A stretch of 60,280 bases of DNA from Pseudomonadota bacterium (lineage in GTDB: Bacteria > Pseudomonadota > Gammaproteobacteria > Burkholderiales > Chitinibacteraceae), in assembly GCA_026399755.1 (NCBI GenBank), contig JAPLQI010000071.1:1-60280 (forward strand), given 5' to 3'. Shown here piece by piece: positions 1 to 9,067 of this stretch. Position 1 is the first letter of the stretch. Every line of letters begins with the position of its first letter. The notes under the pieces are model-generated. The model saw nothing but the letters and a program-made list of their open reading frames with translations. It did no database searches and was not told where the DNA came from. The translations under genes were made by a program, and so were the position numbers.

Positions 1-264
1 AAATTACCAATTATGTCAGTTAAGGCGCTTAATCATATTGTAATTATAAATCAGTGAGTTGCGATTGATTAAAGATGTTGCCGCATGCCTTGAATAAAGG
101 CAAGCGGCTTAAGTTGATAGGATTGGGGTGAAACCCGCCGTTTTCCTAGCATCTCGGGTCAAAGTCTGGCGCGTTTCAATCGCCCTATAAAAGATGCATG
201 CTATTGGCCTCAATTGATGCGTATGGAGCTAAAAAAACTTTAGCTTAACCTAGCCAATTTCAGC
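1..264. other. Left-edge intergenic stretch with a decayed hairpin repeat
   Basis: I see no gene here. From about 112 to 210 there is a CTTAAGTTGATAGG motif followed by a degenerate version of the GTAGGGCGGGTGAAACCCGC hairpin repeat that recurs later in the window: a GGGGTGAAACCCGCC arm near 126 and a weaker partner arm near 170-197. A short AGCTAAA/TTTAGCT inverted repeat at about 227-245 lies just past the stop of the leftward DinB-like gene and could end its transcript, but it has no T-run in that direction. Confidence 0.4.
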
Positions 265-783
265 TTACAGCCTTTCGAGTTCTTCCCGCCTACAGGGCTC
301 AAACTGATGCAGATATCGGGTGAAGGTATCTTTGGGTCGCTCTAGCCCATTAGAGGCCAAAACTCGGGCGGCCATGCCTCTATGGTTACTACCATGCGTC
401 AACAAATGCAGCAAAATTTCCTCAACAGAAAGCTGCCCTTGATCACCATCTGTGAATTGGAAATAAACCTGTCTACTCAGTTCATTTTGACTCACTGCTT
501 CTGTAAAACCCACCAGCCAAGCGTCATTCTGATGCATCCGCTCTTTTAGCTCAGAGAGCGAAGGCGTTTCAGGGGTATTGTCAGCAATGTACAGCTCTGG
601 GATGCCCGATATGCGACTAATAAAAAGGCTGTCCACCACGGTGGTGTGGTTCAAGATACGGGCAAAGAAGGTTGAGTCATCATCCGATAGCAAATGAAGC
701 TGCCGCTCGCCATAGGAAAGAAGCTCCGCATTTGCCCACGCCTTGTATTTGAACGCTTTTAGATACACATTAGTTGCTTGCAT
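265..783 (-). CDS. DinB family protein (putative metal-dependent hydrolase fold)
   Basis: A 172-residue protein with the look of the DinB/YfiT four-helix-bundle superfamily: an N-terminal W-A-N-A segment (around residues 16-19), a mid-protein H-T-T-V-V-D region, and near the C-terminus the HLLTHGSNHRG segment (about residues 126-136), which supplies the His ligands typical of the fold. Family members are small cytosolic metal-binding proteins, some acting as thiol-dependent transferases; the substrate cannot be read from sequence. The length is normal. The start at 783 has no strong ribosome binding site. It stands alone, leftward, with its upstream region facing the rightward TraB/GumN gene, so the two are divergent and share about 290 bases. 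Confidence 0.75.
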   Translation of the reverse strand: MQATNVYLKAFKYKAWANAELLSYGERQLHLLSDDDSTFFARILNHTTVVDSLFISRISGIPELYIADNTPETPSLSELKERMHQNDAWLVGFTEAVSQNELSRQVYFQFTDGDQGQLSVEEILLHLLTHGSNHRGMAARVLASNGLERPKDTFTRYLHQFEPCRREELERL

Positions 784-1075
784 ATTTACTCTGATGCAAT
801 TGAAAAGGCCGTAAGGCGTGATAAATACGATGGCTGCCCATCAAAAAATCTAGGGAAAAACAAGAACAATACTTTCTTTATTTGAAAAGACAGCTAGATA
901 ATCGTCAGTCTACCAAAAGAACAATGAAAAACAAATAGAACCATACCTTTCTAAAAACAATACTTTCCCCCTGCCATTAGCCAAAGAAATCGCATGACTC
1001 TGCGCTTCCCTAAGGCATCCGTCGCCGCTTGGCTTTATACTGCTCATCCAAACATAAAAATTGCTGGAGACTTGG

Positions 1076-1990
1076 ATGCTTGCTCGATTTCGCCCTCTGA
1101 TTATTGCCGTCACCGTCGCCTCAACTCTGCTCGCCCCCCTCGCCAGCGCCGCCGTCAGTAAAGCGGTTTCAGCCAGCAATAAAGTAGAAAACGCCAATAG
1201 CTTGCTGTGGAAAATTGAGAAAAAAGGCACGCCTGCTTCTTGGCTGTATGGCACAGCGCATGTGGGGGATCCGCGCGTTACTCAGCTCAGCCCTAAGACT
1301 GAAGCCGCTTTTGCTGATTCTAAGAAAGTAGTCACCGAGATTCGCCTCGATTTTGGCATGATGATGGAGATGGGTAAGCGCATGCTGACGCCTGAGCCAT
1401 CACTTGCGCAAATTATCGATAAAGATCATTACCAAAAACTGTTGCCAGCCTTAGAAGCACGCGGCTATCCAGAAGTCGCTACCGCCAAGCTAAAGCCTTG
1501 GGGCGCTGCCATGCTGCTAATGGCACCGGTACGCCAGCCGGGGCAGATGCCGCTTGATTTACTATTCGCAAAAATGGCCATCGAAGGGCAAAAAGATTAT
1601 TCCGGCTTAGAAACACTGGATGAGCAATTAAGTGTTTTTGAAACGATTCCAGAAGCCAAACAAATCGAGCTGCTGTATGCCGTGCTGGATCAACAGGCAG
1701 AAATGGAAAAAAGCTATCAGAAAGTGCTCGATCTTTATCTGAAACAAGATATCAATGGCTTGGCCGAATACGCCGAGCAAGATGATTTTAAAATGCCCGA
1801 TCAAGTGTGGTTCCGCCAATGGCGCGCTCAGCTGCTGGACGCCCGCAACCCACGCATGGCCGAGCGCCTGACTGACAAGCTTAAAGAAGGTAACGCTTTT
1901 ATCGCCGTGGGTGCGCTGCATCTGCCAGGCAAAACCGGCCTGATCCAAAGCCTGCGCCAACAAGGCTATCGTGTAAGCCCTGTGAAATAA
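1076..1990 (+). CDS. TraB/GumN family protein, secreted or periplasmic
   Basis: The protein opens with a classic signal peptide: two basic residues (MLARFR), a hydrophobic stretch and an A-S-A-type cleavage site near residue 25. After it comes the family's hallmark start, LLWKIEKKG...SWLYGTAHVGDP, and it ends with the typical FIAVGALHLPGKTGLIQSLRQQGY block, which fits the TraB/PrgY/GumN family of putative proteases. The reading frame is open from a TTG at 1061, but GGAGA at about 1066-1070 is spaced correctly for the ATG at 1076, and only that start gives a clean signal peptide; I use 1076 (304 residues). The physiological substrate is unknown. It is monocistronic; a structured repeat follows it. 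Confidence 0.85.
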   Translation: MLARFRPLIIAVTVASTLLAPLASAAVSKAVSASNKVENANSLLWKIEKKGTPASWLYGTAHVGDPRVTQLSPKTEAAFADSKKVVTEIRLDFGMMMEMGKRMLTPEPSLAQIIDKDHYQKLLPALEARGYPEVATAKLKPWGAAMLLMAPVRQPGQMPLDLLFAKMAIEGQKDYSGLETLDEQLSVFETIPEAKQIELLYAVLDQQAEMEKSYQKVLDLYLKQDINGLAEYAEQDDFKMPDQVWFRQWRAQLLDARNPRMAERLTDKLKEGNAFIAVGALHLPGKTGLIQSLRQQGYRVSPVK

Positions 1991-2055
1991 CCTTAGCTAC
2001 ACAATGTGCCGTAGCCATACGCGTCAAGTTAAGACAAGCACAAGGGCCGATTTTC

Positions 2056-2126
2056 TTAGGGTGTGCAAGGCGTTTTTCTTGCGCACCGTTTTCGGTGCAC
2101 AACGATTTCGTCGTTGTACACCCTAC
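2056..2126 (+). repeat. Branched palindromic repeat, TAGGGTGTGCAA family, copy 1
   Basis: Outer arms TAGGGTGTGCAA and TTGTACACCCTA can pair and enclose two smaller hairpins, one around GCACCGTTTTCGGTGC and one around AACGATTTCGTCGTT. Folded as single strand it is a branched structure. The same architecture recurs at 34091, 36342 and 55663. A conserved flank just upstream (AAGTTAAGA then AAGCACAAGG) is shared in diverged form with the 34 kb and 55 kb copies. Confidence 0.75.
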
Positions 2127-2225
2127 GAATACCAATCGTAGGGCGCACTCAAAGCTTAATGTTCAACGGCCTTTATTGCACATTAAGCACAGTGCACCAC
2201 GCAATCCAGAACAGAGACAAGCCCC

Positions 2226-3263
2226 ATGAAATATCACCTTTTGCCTAAAACTGATTTAAATATCTCCACTCTATGCCTTGGCACCATGACCTTTGGTGAG
2301 CAAAACAGCGAGGCCGATGCGCACGAGCAGCTTGATTATGCGCTTACAGCAGGGATCAACTTTATTGATACCGCCGAAATGTATCCGGTGCCTGGCAAGG
2401 CCGAAACCCAAGGCTTAACCGAAAGCTATGTAGGCAGCTGGCTGGCTAAGCAAAGCCGCGACAAGATTATTTTGGCCAGCAAGATTTCCGGCCCTAATCG
2501 CGGCATGGATTGGATACGTGGTGGGCCAAAATTAAATCGTGAGCAAATTCATGCGGCCTGCGGTGCTAGCTTAAAGCGCCTGCAAACCGACTATATCGAC
2601 CTGTACCAATTGCACTGGCCTGCCCGCCATGTGCCGATGTTTGGCCAAAGCTATTACGACCCTAGCCAAGAACCTGCCCATACGCCAGATTTTGCCGAGC
2701 AACTTTCGGCGCTGAATGAACTCGTTCAGGCAGGTAAAGTGCGCCATATCGGCCTATCGAATGAAACCCCTTGGGGCGTAATGGAAGCCAGCCGCGTGGC
2801 GCAAGAGCAATCGCTGCCACGCATTGCCACCATTCAGAATGTGTTTAATTTAATTAACCGTCAGTTTGAAAATGGCTTGGTAGAAACCTGCCATCGCCAG
2901 GATGTGGGCCTCTTGGCCTATAGCCCGCTGGCTTTCGGATTGCTTTCTGGCAAGTATTTAGATAACCCGCAAGCAGCTGGCCGGATGACGCGCTTTAGCA
3001 ATTTTGGTGCACGCTATTTAAAACCTGCCGTGCCAAGCGCGATCGAGGCCTATGTAAAACTCGCCCGAGATCACGACTTATCCCCGGCACAAATGGCCTT
3101 GGCATGGGTGAGCAGCCGCTGGTACGTTGCCAGCAATATCATCGGCGCCACCACGATGGCTCAGCTTAAAGAAAATATTGGCAGCTTGGATGTGGTGATC
3201 ACTCCCGAATTAGACGCCGCAATTGAAGCCATTCATAAGCAAAGCCCTAATCCTGCCAATTAA
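2226..3263 (+). CDS. tas: NADP(H)-dependent aldo-keto reductase, Tas type
   Basis: 345 residues, practically the length of E. coli Tas (346), with near-identical landmark segments: LGTMTFGEQNSEADAHEQLDY (residues 18-38), the active-site Tyr in AEMYPVP (Y53), ASKISGP with the catalytic Lys near residue 86, and YQLHWP for the active-site His. Aldo-keto reductases reduce carbonyls with NADPH in the cytosol within a TIM barrel. In E. coli Tas was found through suppression of a tyrosine auxotrophy; its natural substrate is not settled. The gene starts 235 bases after the TraB/GumN gene, with a repeat element between, so it is probably a separate transcript. The upstream SD is weak. Confidence 0.92.
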   Translation: MKYHLLPKTDLNISTLCLGTMTFGEQNSEADAHEQLDYALTAGINFIDTAEMYPVPGKAETQGLTESYVGSWLAKQSRDKIILASKISGPNRGMDWIRGGPKLNREQIHAACGASLKRLQTDYIDLYQLHWPARHVPMFGQSYYDPSQEPAHTPDFAEQLSALNELVQAGKVRHIGLSNETPWGVMEASRVAQEQSLPRIATIQNVFNLINRQFENGLVETCHRQDVGLLAYSPLAFGLLSGKYLDNPQAAGRMTRFSNFGARYLKPAVPSAIEAYVKLARDHDLSPAQMALAWVSSRWYVASNIIGATTMAQLKENIGSLDVVITPELDAAIEAIHKQSPNPAN

Positions 3264-3342
3264 ATGCGAGCTGATTATGCTTCTTGCTCAATGGGCTCTG
3301 TGTAGATGGATGTCTTGAGTGCTGGGCTTGGTTTTTGAATTT

Positions 3343-3401
3343 GTAGGGCAGGTGCAACCCGCGAGCGATACCGAAAAATACGCGGGTGTCACCCTCCCTA
3401 C
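3343..3401. repeat. GTAGGGCGGGTGAAACCCGCG-type hairpin repeat, imperfect
   Basis: Left arm GTAGGGCAGGTGCAACCCGCG and right arm CGCGGGTGTCACCCTCCCTAC form a long imperfect stem around an AT-richer loop. It is a diverged member of the same family as the perfect copy at 9749. It lies 80 bases beyond the stop of the tas-like gene. Confidence 0.75.
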
Positions 3402-3539
3402 GCTATTTATAATGAGATTGAGCTAGAGGCATAATCAGAACATGCAAAGTGACTCAATACGCTAAAACATTTTGTTTATTGAGCCTTTTCCCAAACCATG
3501 ATTATTCTTTAATTCATTGTCAGTAATTAGTAAAAAATA

Positions 3540-3580
3540 GCCCTATTGCAAAGTTTAATTCTGCAATAGGGCCATTTTTA
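3540..3580 (+). terminator. Rho-independent terminator-like hairpin
   Basis: GCCCTATTGCA and TGCAATAGGGC pair perfectly around a loop of about ten bases, followed by a T-rich tract. It lies about 280 bases after the tas-like stop and 130 before the chemoreceptor start. It would stop read-through from the aldo-keto reductase gene. Confidence 0.65.
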
Positions 3581-3711
3581 TTAAAACCCACAATAAATTG
3601 AGCAACAAAAAATCCCTTTGAACATTAATAATTGATTTTAAGCAGGGTCATTCTATAAAGATGACAGATGTTTTGCTCTCAATCTGCTATTGCTTGCTAA
3701 GGGATCACCTC

Positions 3712-4839
3712 ATGTTTGGCTTTACTCAAAAAACAGAATCCAAAAACACAGCAGATGCTCAACTCGACACGATGAAAGCAATACTTGATCATGTGGATAA
3801 TATGATCTTGCTCTGTGATACCAGCCATGAAAACAATGTGTTTTACGTGAATCAAACCGCTAAAAACGTCTTTGAAAAATATCGGCAAGAAATGACCCAG
3901 GTGTTACGTGGGGCTGACCCTACTCAGGCACATGGTGGCTCTATCCACCGTTTTCACAACAATCCAGACCGAGTTCGCCGTATTTTGCAGGAGCTGGGCA
4001 GCGGCGCAAAAAATGCCACCCATGTTGCCGACATCCCCCTAGGCAGCATCACCTTACGCACCAAGGCTTATCCTATTTGGGACGCCATCGACAACAGTAA
4101 AGTGAAATGCTACCTAGCCTGTTGGGAAGATATCACCAGCAAAATACAACACGAAAAATTACAAACAGACGTTTCCTGCAAAGCCAGCGAGCTGCACGAA
4201 CAAGTCTCTTATATTGCGGCCACCATGGAAGAAGTCAGCACGAGCATTGATGAAGTAGCGCATACCACGGCCGAGGCCAGCAGCCGAGGCAATAGCGCAT
4301 TTGAAAGTGCCAATGAAGGGCAAGTGGTAGTTGAAGGCGCTGTACGTGGCATGCGCGATGTAGCCACCTTGGTTCGCACCTCCGCAGGGGTAATCGGGCA
4401 GCTCAATACCCAATCCGATAAAATTGGTGTGATTGTGGGAGTGATTAAAGATATTGCCGACCAGACCAATCTACTTGCGCTTAACGCGGCGATTGAAGCC
4501 GCCCGGGCAGGCGACACGGGCCGTGGCTTTGCCGTGGTGGCCGATGAAGTGCGTAAATTATCCGAGCGCACCACCAAGGCAACCGTTGAAATTGGCGAAC
4601 TGATTCGCTCCATTCAAGTAGAAATAGAACGCGCAGTGGGCACGATGAATTCGGGTGAAAAAGACGTGAGCGAAGGCGAAGAAAAAGCCGTCAGTGCAGA
4701 AAAAGCCTTGGTACGTATAGTGCAAGATGTGGGCGCGATGCGTCATTTAATCAGCGAAATTTCTAATGCATCCGAGCAGCAAGCCAGCTCAGTCAGAGAT
4801 GTGGCGCAGCGCTTGGAAGTGATTACCTCAAAACAATAA
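3712..4839 (+). CDS. Soluble methyl-accepting chemotaxis protein with N-terminal PAS-like domain
   Basis: No transmembrane segment is present, so this is a cytoplasmic chemoreceptor of about 375 residues. Residues ~18-140 form a PAS-like sensor ([26 protein letters not shown], then an [25 protein letters not shown] repeat of strands). The rest is a coiled-coil signalling domain with the invariant hairpin [20 protein letters not shown]. It should dock to CheA/CheW and report an internal cue. The frame is open from an ATG at 3661, but TAAGGGA at 3698-3704 sets up the ATG at 3712, which I use. There is no C-terminal CheR/CheB pentapeptide; the protein ends ...EVITSKQ. It is followed by a strong terminator shared with the convergent peroxiredoxin gene. 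Confidence 0.88.
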   Translation: MFGFTQKTESKNTADAQLDTMKAILDHVDNMILLCDTSHENNVFYVNQTAKNVFEKYRQEMTQVLRGADPTQAHGGSIHRFHNNPDRVRRILQELGSGAKNATHVADIPLGSITLRTKAYPIWDAIDNSKVKCYLACWEDITSKIQHEKLQTDVSCKASELHEQVSYIAATMEEVSTSIDEVAHTTAEASSRGNSAFESANEGQVVVEGAVRGMRDVATLVRTSAGVIGQLNTQSDKIGVIVGVIKDIADQTNLLALNAAIEAARAGDTGRGFAVVADEVRKLSERTTKATVEIGELIRSIQVEIERAVGTMNSGEKDVSEGEEKAVSAEKALVRIVQDVGAMRHLISEISNASEQQASSVRDVAQRLEVITSKQ

Positions 4840-4850
4840 AATAACCGTAA

Positions 4851-4890
4851 AAAATCCCCCGCTAACTCAAAGCTAGCGGGGGATTTTTTT
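4851..4890. terminator. Bidirectional rho-independent terminator
   Basis: AAATCCCCCGCTA and TAGCGGGGGATTT pair around CTCAAAGC-like loop bases, with a T-run on the plus side and an A-run on the other, so it can end both the rightward chemoreceptor and the leftward peroxiredoxin transcripts, which converge here. Confidence 0.9.
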
Positions 4891-4918
4891 GCTTTAAATA
4901 AAAAAGCTATTTAATTAA

Positions 4919-5524
4919 TTACAGATCTTTAGCATTTTTAGCGAGGTAATCAGCAACGCCAGCGGCATCTGCCTTCATCCCTGTTTTACCTTTGCTCCAG
5001 CCTGCTGGGCAAACTTCACCGTGCTCTTCAGTGAATTGCAGTGCGTCAACCACACGCAGCATTTCGCTGATATCACGGCCTAGTGGCAAGTTGTTTACTA
5101 CTTGGTGCTGAACAACGCCCGATTTGTCGATCAGGAAAGAGCCGCGCAATGCAACGCCTTCTGCTGCCAATTCAACATCATAAGCTTGGCAAATTAAGTG
5201 CTTAATATCGGCAACTAAGGTGTAACCAACTTGGCCAATACCACCTTTTTCTACCGGAGTGTTGCGCCATGCAGCATGCGTAAATTGGCTGTCGATCGAC
5301 ACACCAATTACTTCTACATTGCGCTCTTTGAATTCTGCCAAGCGGTGATCAAAAGCGATCAGCTCAGATGGGCAAACAAAAGTAAAATCTAAAGGATAGA
5401 AGAACACCACGGCGTATTTACCGGCGGTGGCTGCCTTAAAGTTGTAGCTTTCTACGATCTCGCCATTACCGAGAACGGCTGCTGCGGTGAAATCTGGTGC
5501 GCTTTTACCAACGAGTACGGCCAT
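4919..5524 (-). CDS. 2-Cys peroxiredoxin (AhpC/Prx1 type)
   Basis: 201 residues with the peroxidatic cysteine in DFTFVCPSE (C51) and the resolving cysteine in GEVCPAGW (C172), the arrangement of typical 2-Cys peroxiredoxins of the AhpC/TSA group. It reduces H2O2 and organic peroxides in the cytosol and is itself recycled by AhpF, thioredoxin or a similar donor. The PxxxT/S-C signature and the C-terminal resolving arm are intact. A strong AGGAG lies 7-8 bases before the ATG. No ahpF-like reductase is adjacent, so the electron donor is encoded elsewhere; thioredoxin is likely. It is a single-gene transcript ending at the shared terminator. Confidence 0.93.
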   Translation of the reverse strand: MAVLVGKSAPDFTAAAVLGNGEIVESYNFKAATAGKYAVVFFYPLDFTFVCPSELIAFDHRLAEFKERNVEVIGVSIDSQFTHAAWRNTPVEKGGIGQVGYTLVADIKHLICQAYDVELAAEGVALRGSFLIDKSGVVQHQVVNNLPLGRDISEMLRVVDALQFTEEHGEVCPAGWSKGKTGMKADAAGVADYLAKNAKDL

Positions 5525-5647
5525 GTGATGCTCCTAGTGTTTTTTAAAATTAAACCCGACGCATTCTGAGTAAATAGTCGGACGCTGTCCAATCAACAAA
5601 GTTCATCTTGAGGATAGCTTTTCTCAATGAGCTCTTGATGAAGGAGC

Positions 5648-7675
5648 TTAAACCTTAAACCTATCCACTGCTTTTTGTAAATCTAAAGAAAGACACCCTA
5701 GATTTTTGGCGGCATCGTGCACCTGCTGCAAAGCCTGATTATTGTCATGCGCCATGGTGTTTATTCTATCGACATTATGTGAAATATCTTCGGTGGCCTT
5801 GGATTGCTGCGCGGTTGTTTTGGCAATGTGATGCACACTTTCCGACATTTTATTCGTGCCTATTGTAATTTCGGCAATTTGATCCGCCGCATCTCTCGAT
5901 AGCTCAACACCTTCTTCTACCTGCTGCAAAGCCAACTCCATGCCTTTTGCCGCCTGCGTGGTTTCATCCTGAATCAGCGTAATCATTTTGCCAATATCTA
6001 AAGTGGCACTGCTGGTGTTTTCTGCCAGCTTTCTCACCTCATCGGCCACCACAGCAAAACCACGCCCTTGTTCCCCTGCACGCGCCGCTTCGATGGCGGC
6101 ATTCAGTGCAAGCAAATTGGTCTGATCGGCAATGCCACGAATCACATTCACCACTTTCGAGATATCGCTTGAGCGCTCTTTTAAACCATTCATCAGCATC
6201 GATTGCGCCTTAACCACGGCTTCAATTTTGGCGATTTCAGCCGAGGTAGCCCGCACGCCAAATTCGGCCTGTCGCGCATTGGTTTCTGCAACATGGCTCA
6301 TCGTTTCGGTGGCAAGGGCATTTTCCGCAATCAAATTAATCCCCACAGAGACTTCTTCAATCGCACCTGCCGTTTGCTCCGCAGCCTTGGCCTGCATGGA
6401 TGAGCCCTGTGCAACCGTATCGGCGTGGCCTGCTAATTGAGCGATTTGCCCATTTAGCTCGCTCACTTGTAGCTTCACCGTATTAATCATTTCGGCGAGG
6501 GAGCACACAAATAAATTAAACGCCTGTGAAGTACGGCCAATTTCATCGCTACTACTCACTTCCAGTCTATGGCTTAAATCAGCATCGCCTGCCGATAATT
6601 GCATCATGGCTTGATTAAGTCGCAAAATTGGCCGAGTTAAATAACTAAGTGTGGTCGATAAAATAATAGAGAGGATGAATAATCCTAAGCCACCAATTAA
6701 AAATGAAATATGCAATAGCCGATTAGAGCGCGCATAAAATTCGGCCTCTGGCACATTAATTACCAAACTCCAAGTTAAGCCTGTATTACCCATTTTTATC
6801 GGCATAAAAAAGCGAATAAACCCGCCATTCTCAATATGCAAAGATTTTCCACTTTGAACTTCAGCCAAGATATTGGCAGGAATCTCATTGCTATCTACTG
6901 GCTTAGCTAAGCGGGATGAATCAGGGTGGCTGCCATAAATGCCACCAGCGCTAATCAGGCTAATAAAGCCACTATCAAAGACTTTGACTTGGCTTAGCGT
7001 TTTTTGTAATCCCCCCATTGGAATATCGCTACCTGCCACTCCTACAAACTGGCCTTGGTGCTGAATAGGCAAAGCAAATGACATCATCAATACTTTGGTA
7101 TCGGTATCCACATAGGGTTCAACCACAGATAGCTTGCCTGTGGTTTTGGGTGCAGTGTAATAAGCACCACCGTAATAAGCCTCTTCCCATTTACTAATTG
7201 CAGCTTCATTCATCTCTGCATCGTAGGTGTATTCTACCAGTTCAACTTTATCGCCCTTACGTAAGGCCCAAGGTGCATAAGCGCCTGAAGGATAAGCAGT
7301 TTTATCCTTGGTAAATTCGGTATCTTTGCCATCAAATTGACCATGCTCATAAATCAGCCATAGATCATAGAGCGCAGCGTTGTCTTTTAAAGCTTTCAAC
7401 AAAAAGCTATTGGTTTGGCTGCGCTGCAATAGGCCATGCTGCTTGCTACTCTCTAAGCTACTCACCAAAGTTTGTAATGGCCCCAACGGCTTTTCCAGCT
7501 CATTTTGCACAAATTGTGCATAGTGCTTAGCCATATTTTCTGCACTACCAAATGCCTCGGCACTCATTTCTTGGCGAGTATTCCAAGCCAGCACAGACAA
7601 CATCAATCCTAAAATAAGAAATAAAGAGCCCAGCACCGTTAGCATTATTTTGGCGCGAAAACCAAGCTTTTTCAT
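5648..7675 (-). CDS. Transmembrane methyl-accepting chemotaxis protein with Cache sensor
   Basis: Domain order from the N-terminus: TM1 (about residues 9-31), a large periplasmic double-Cache-like sensor (about 40-310, with [28 protein letters not shown] and [12 protein letters not shown] signatures), TM2 (about 325-347), HAMP (about 348-400) and a methyl-accepting coiled coil with the invariant hairpin [20 protein letters not shown]. dCache receptors commonly bind amino acids or other small metabolites, but the ligand cannot be assigned. The frame is open from GTG at 7682; AAAGGG sits eight bases before the ATG at 7675, which I take as the start (675 residues). No pentapeptide tether. Monocistronic. 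Confidence 0.92.
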   Translation of the reverse strand: MKKLGFRAKIMLTVLGSLFLILGLMLSVLAWNTRQEMSAEAFGSAENMAKHYAQFVQNELEKPLGPLQTLVSSLESSKQHGLLQRSQTNSFLLKALKDNAALYDLWLIYEHGQFDGKDTEFTKDKTAYPSGAYAPWALRKGDKVELVEYTYDAEMNEAAISKWEEAYYGGAYYTAPKTTGKLSVVEPYVDTDTKVLMMSFALPIQHQGQFVGVAGSDIPMGGLQKTLSQVKVFDSGFISLISAGGIYGSHPDSSRLAKPVDSNEIPANILAEVQSGKSLHIENGGFIRFFMPIKMGNTGLTWSLVINVPEAEFYARSNRLLHISFLIGGLGLFILSIILSTTLSYLTRPILRLNQAMMQLSAGDADLSHRLEVSSSDEIGRTSQAFNLFVCSLAEMINTVKLQVSELNGQIAQLAGHADTVAQGSSMQAKAAEQTAGAIEEVSVGINLIAENALATETMSHVAETNARQAEFGVRATSAEIAKIEAVVKAQSMLMNGLKERSSDISKVVNVIRGIADQTNLLALNAAIEAARAGEQGRGFAVVADEVRKLAENTSSATLDIGKMITLIQDETTQAAKGMELALQQVEEGVELSRDAADQIAEITIGTNKMSESVHHIAKTTAQQSKATEDISHNVDRINTMAHDNNQALQQVHDAAKNLGCLSLDLQKAVDRFKV

Positions 7676-8073
7676 GGGCATCACCCTTTAAAAAGGAGAA
7701 GGATTGAAAACTAAGAGTAGCCGTATTTAAACTAAGCTGTATAAGTATTTCCGCATAGAGCCTATTAAAAAATATACTTACAAAATGCAAAAAACATCAA
7801 AAATAAATTTACTTATAATGATAACTACTTACGATAAAAAGCAATAAACATTAAGCAATGTAAGCCTTAGCAAACGAATACACCACTTCATAATGTCCCT
7901 AATACCTTTTAAGCAAGAATCACTCACCTCGCCTGGCAATGGGTGTTAGCATCAATCCCCCTTTCTAATTTGTACTCTGCCCCGCCAAATACTAATCATT
8001 CTTGCAAAGCCCTTCTGAGGAAGCGTTGCGTCGGTTCGAAAAGCATCCAACGCCGCACCTACACAAGGCTTTC
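7676..8073. other. AT-rich intergenic region between divergent genes
   Basis: This stretch holds the 5' regions of the leftward chemoreceptor and the rightward methyltransferase. I see no repeat, RNA gene or convincing coding sequence in it. The right part (8002-8073) is open in the methyltransferase frame but is judged untranslated (see that entry). Confidence 0.4.
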
Positions 8074-8742
8074 ATGCCCCATAGCACGCCCATTGGCTAC
8101 CAAGTCAAAACCCAAGATATCGCCGTTGCTGGCGGCTTAGGATTAAATATCCGCTCGCTGCTCGATATCCAACAATACTTTGATCCACTGGGCGAAGCAG
8201 AAAATGCGGGCATCTCACCCGCTTGCTGGCCGCTATTTGGGCAAATCTGGCCATCGGCACAAAAGCTGGCTGATTTAATGCAAGTTTATGTTTTAGGCGA
8301 GCGACGGATTTTAGAAATTGGCTGTGGCTTAGCGTTGGCGAGCATGGTGGTGCATCGCAGAAATGGCGATATCACCGCCAGCGATTGCCACCCCTTAACC
8401 GAAACTTTTCTGAAAGCCAACTTGCAGCTCAATACCTTGCCCGCGCTGAAATACAGCACCGGCAATTGGGAGCGTGCAAATCTTGAGCTAGGGAAATTTG
8501 ATTTAATTATCGGCAGCGATGTGCTCTACGAGCGCAACCAGCCCGCCGCGCTCTCCGCCTTTATCGACCGACATGCAGCCCCCAAGGCCGAAGTGCTGAT
8601 TGTCGACCCCAACCGAGGCAATCGAAGCGCTTTTAATCGGCAAATGTCCGCACATGGCTTTAGCCTGAGCGAAACGCTGATCAACACACCCCTACATGAT
8701 GGCCGTGCTTATAAGGGAAGATTGTTGAAGTATGAGCGTTAA
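8074..8742 (+). CDS. Class I SAM-dependent methyltransferase (Methyltransf_16/nicotinamide-N-methylase-like)
   Basis: The SAM-binding motif I is clear (RRILEIGCGLALAS), followed by an acidic motif II (ITASDCHP) and the FDLIIGSDVLYER motif typical of the lysine-methyltransferase-like METTL/Methyltransf_16 group. The N-terminal segment (NIRSLLDIQQYFDPLGEAENAGISPACWPLFGQIWPS) is the conserved lead-in seen in proteobacterial members. The frame is open from a TTG at 8002, but homologues begin near MPHSTPIGY and an AAGG lies about five bases before the ATG at 8074, so I choose that start (222 residues). The substrate, protein or small molecule, is unknown. It stands alone; a long interspersed repeat follows its stop. 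Confidence 0.8.
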   Translation: MPHSTPIGYQVKTQDIAVAGGLGLNIRSLLDIQQYFDPLGEAENAGISPACWPLFGQIWPSAQKLADLMQVYVLGERRILEIGCGLALASMVVHRRNGDITASDCHPLTETFLKANLQLNTLPALKYSTGNWERANLELGKFDLIIGSDVLYERNQPAALSAFIDRHAAPKAEVLIVDPNRGNRSAFNRQMSAHGFSLSETLINTPLHDGRAYKGRLLKYER

Positions 8743-8766
8743 GCAAATACACAAAAGACCATTTTA

Positions 8767-9013
8767 GTGCCTTCGGCACGTTGATTTAGGAGCGGTTAGC
8801 CACCGCGGGGCCTTCCTTTCTTGCTTCGCCAAGAAACGAAGCCAAAGAAGGCGACCCCACGAAACACGAAAGCCCCTTCGCTGCGGACAATCGAGTCGGC
8901 GGCAGGCGGGATTGGCTCGTTCCTCGCTCCCTGGCCGAAACCCCGCCCCGCTTGTTCCTCGCTACGGCGTGTTTCAAGGGGATTTTAAAGCCCTATGCGA
9001 AGAGCGTGGTTAC
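8767..9013 (+). repeat. ~245-bp structured interspersed repeat, copy A
   Basis: Begins with the small hairpin GTGCCTTCGGCAC, then GTTGATTTAGG, a TTTCTTG...CAAGAAA hairpin, CCCCACGAAACACGAA, CTGCGGACAATCGAGTCGGCGG, GCCGAAACCCCG, CGCTTGTTCCTCGCT and GGCGTGTTTCAAGGGG. The same blocks in the same order occur at 14468 (same strand) and at 48211 and 52761 (opposite strand). This copy lies between two convergent genes, the methyltransferase and the exonuclease. Confidence 0.9.
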
Positions 9014-9067
9014 TATGTTTTTTTGCTGTTCGCTAATAAAAAACAATTTGCTTGGCACAGATGGGGC

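Noticed and set aside
910-1254. 114-codon minus-strand ORF over the start of the TraB/GumN gene
   Set aside because: It is antisense to the signal peptide and N-terminus of a well-supported gene and ends in non-coding leader sequence.
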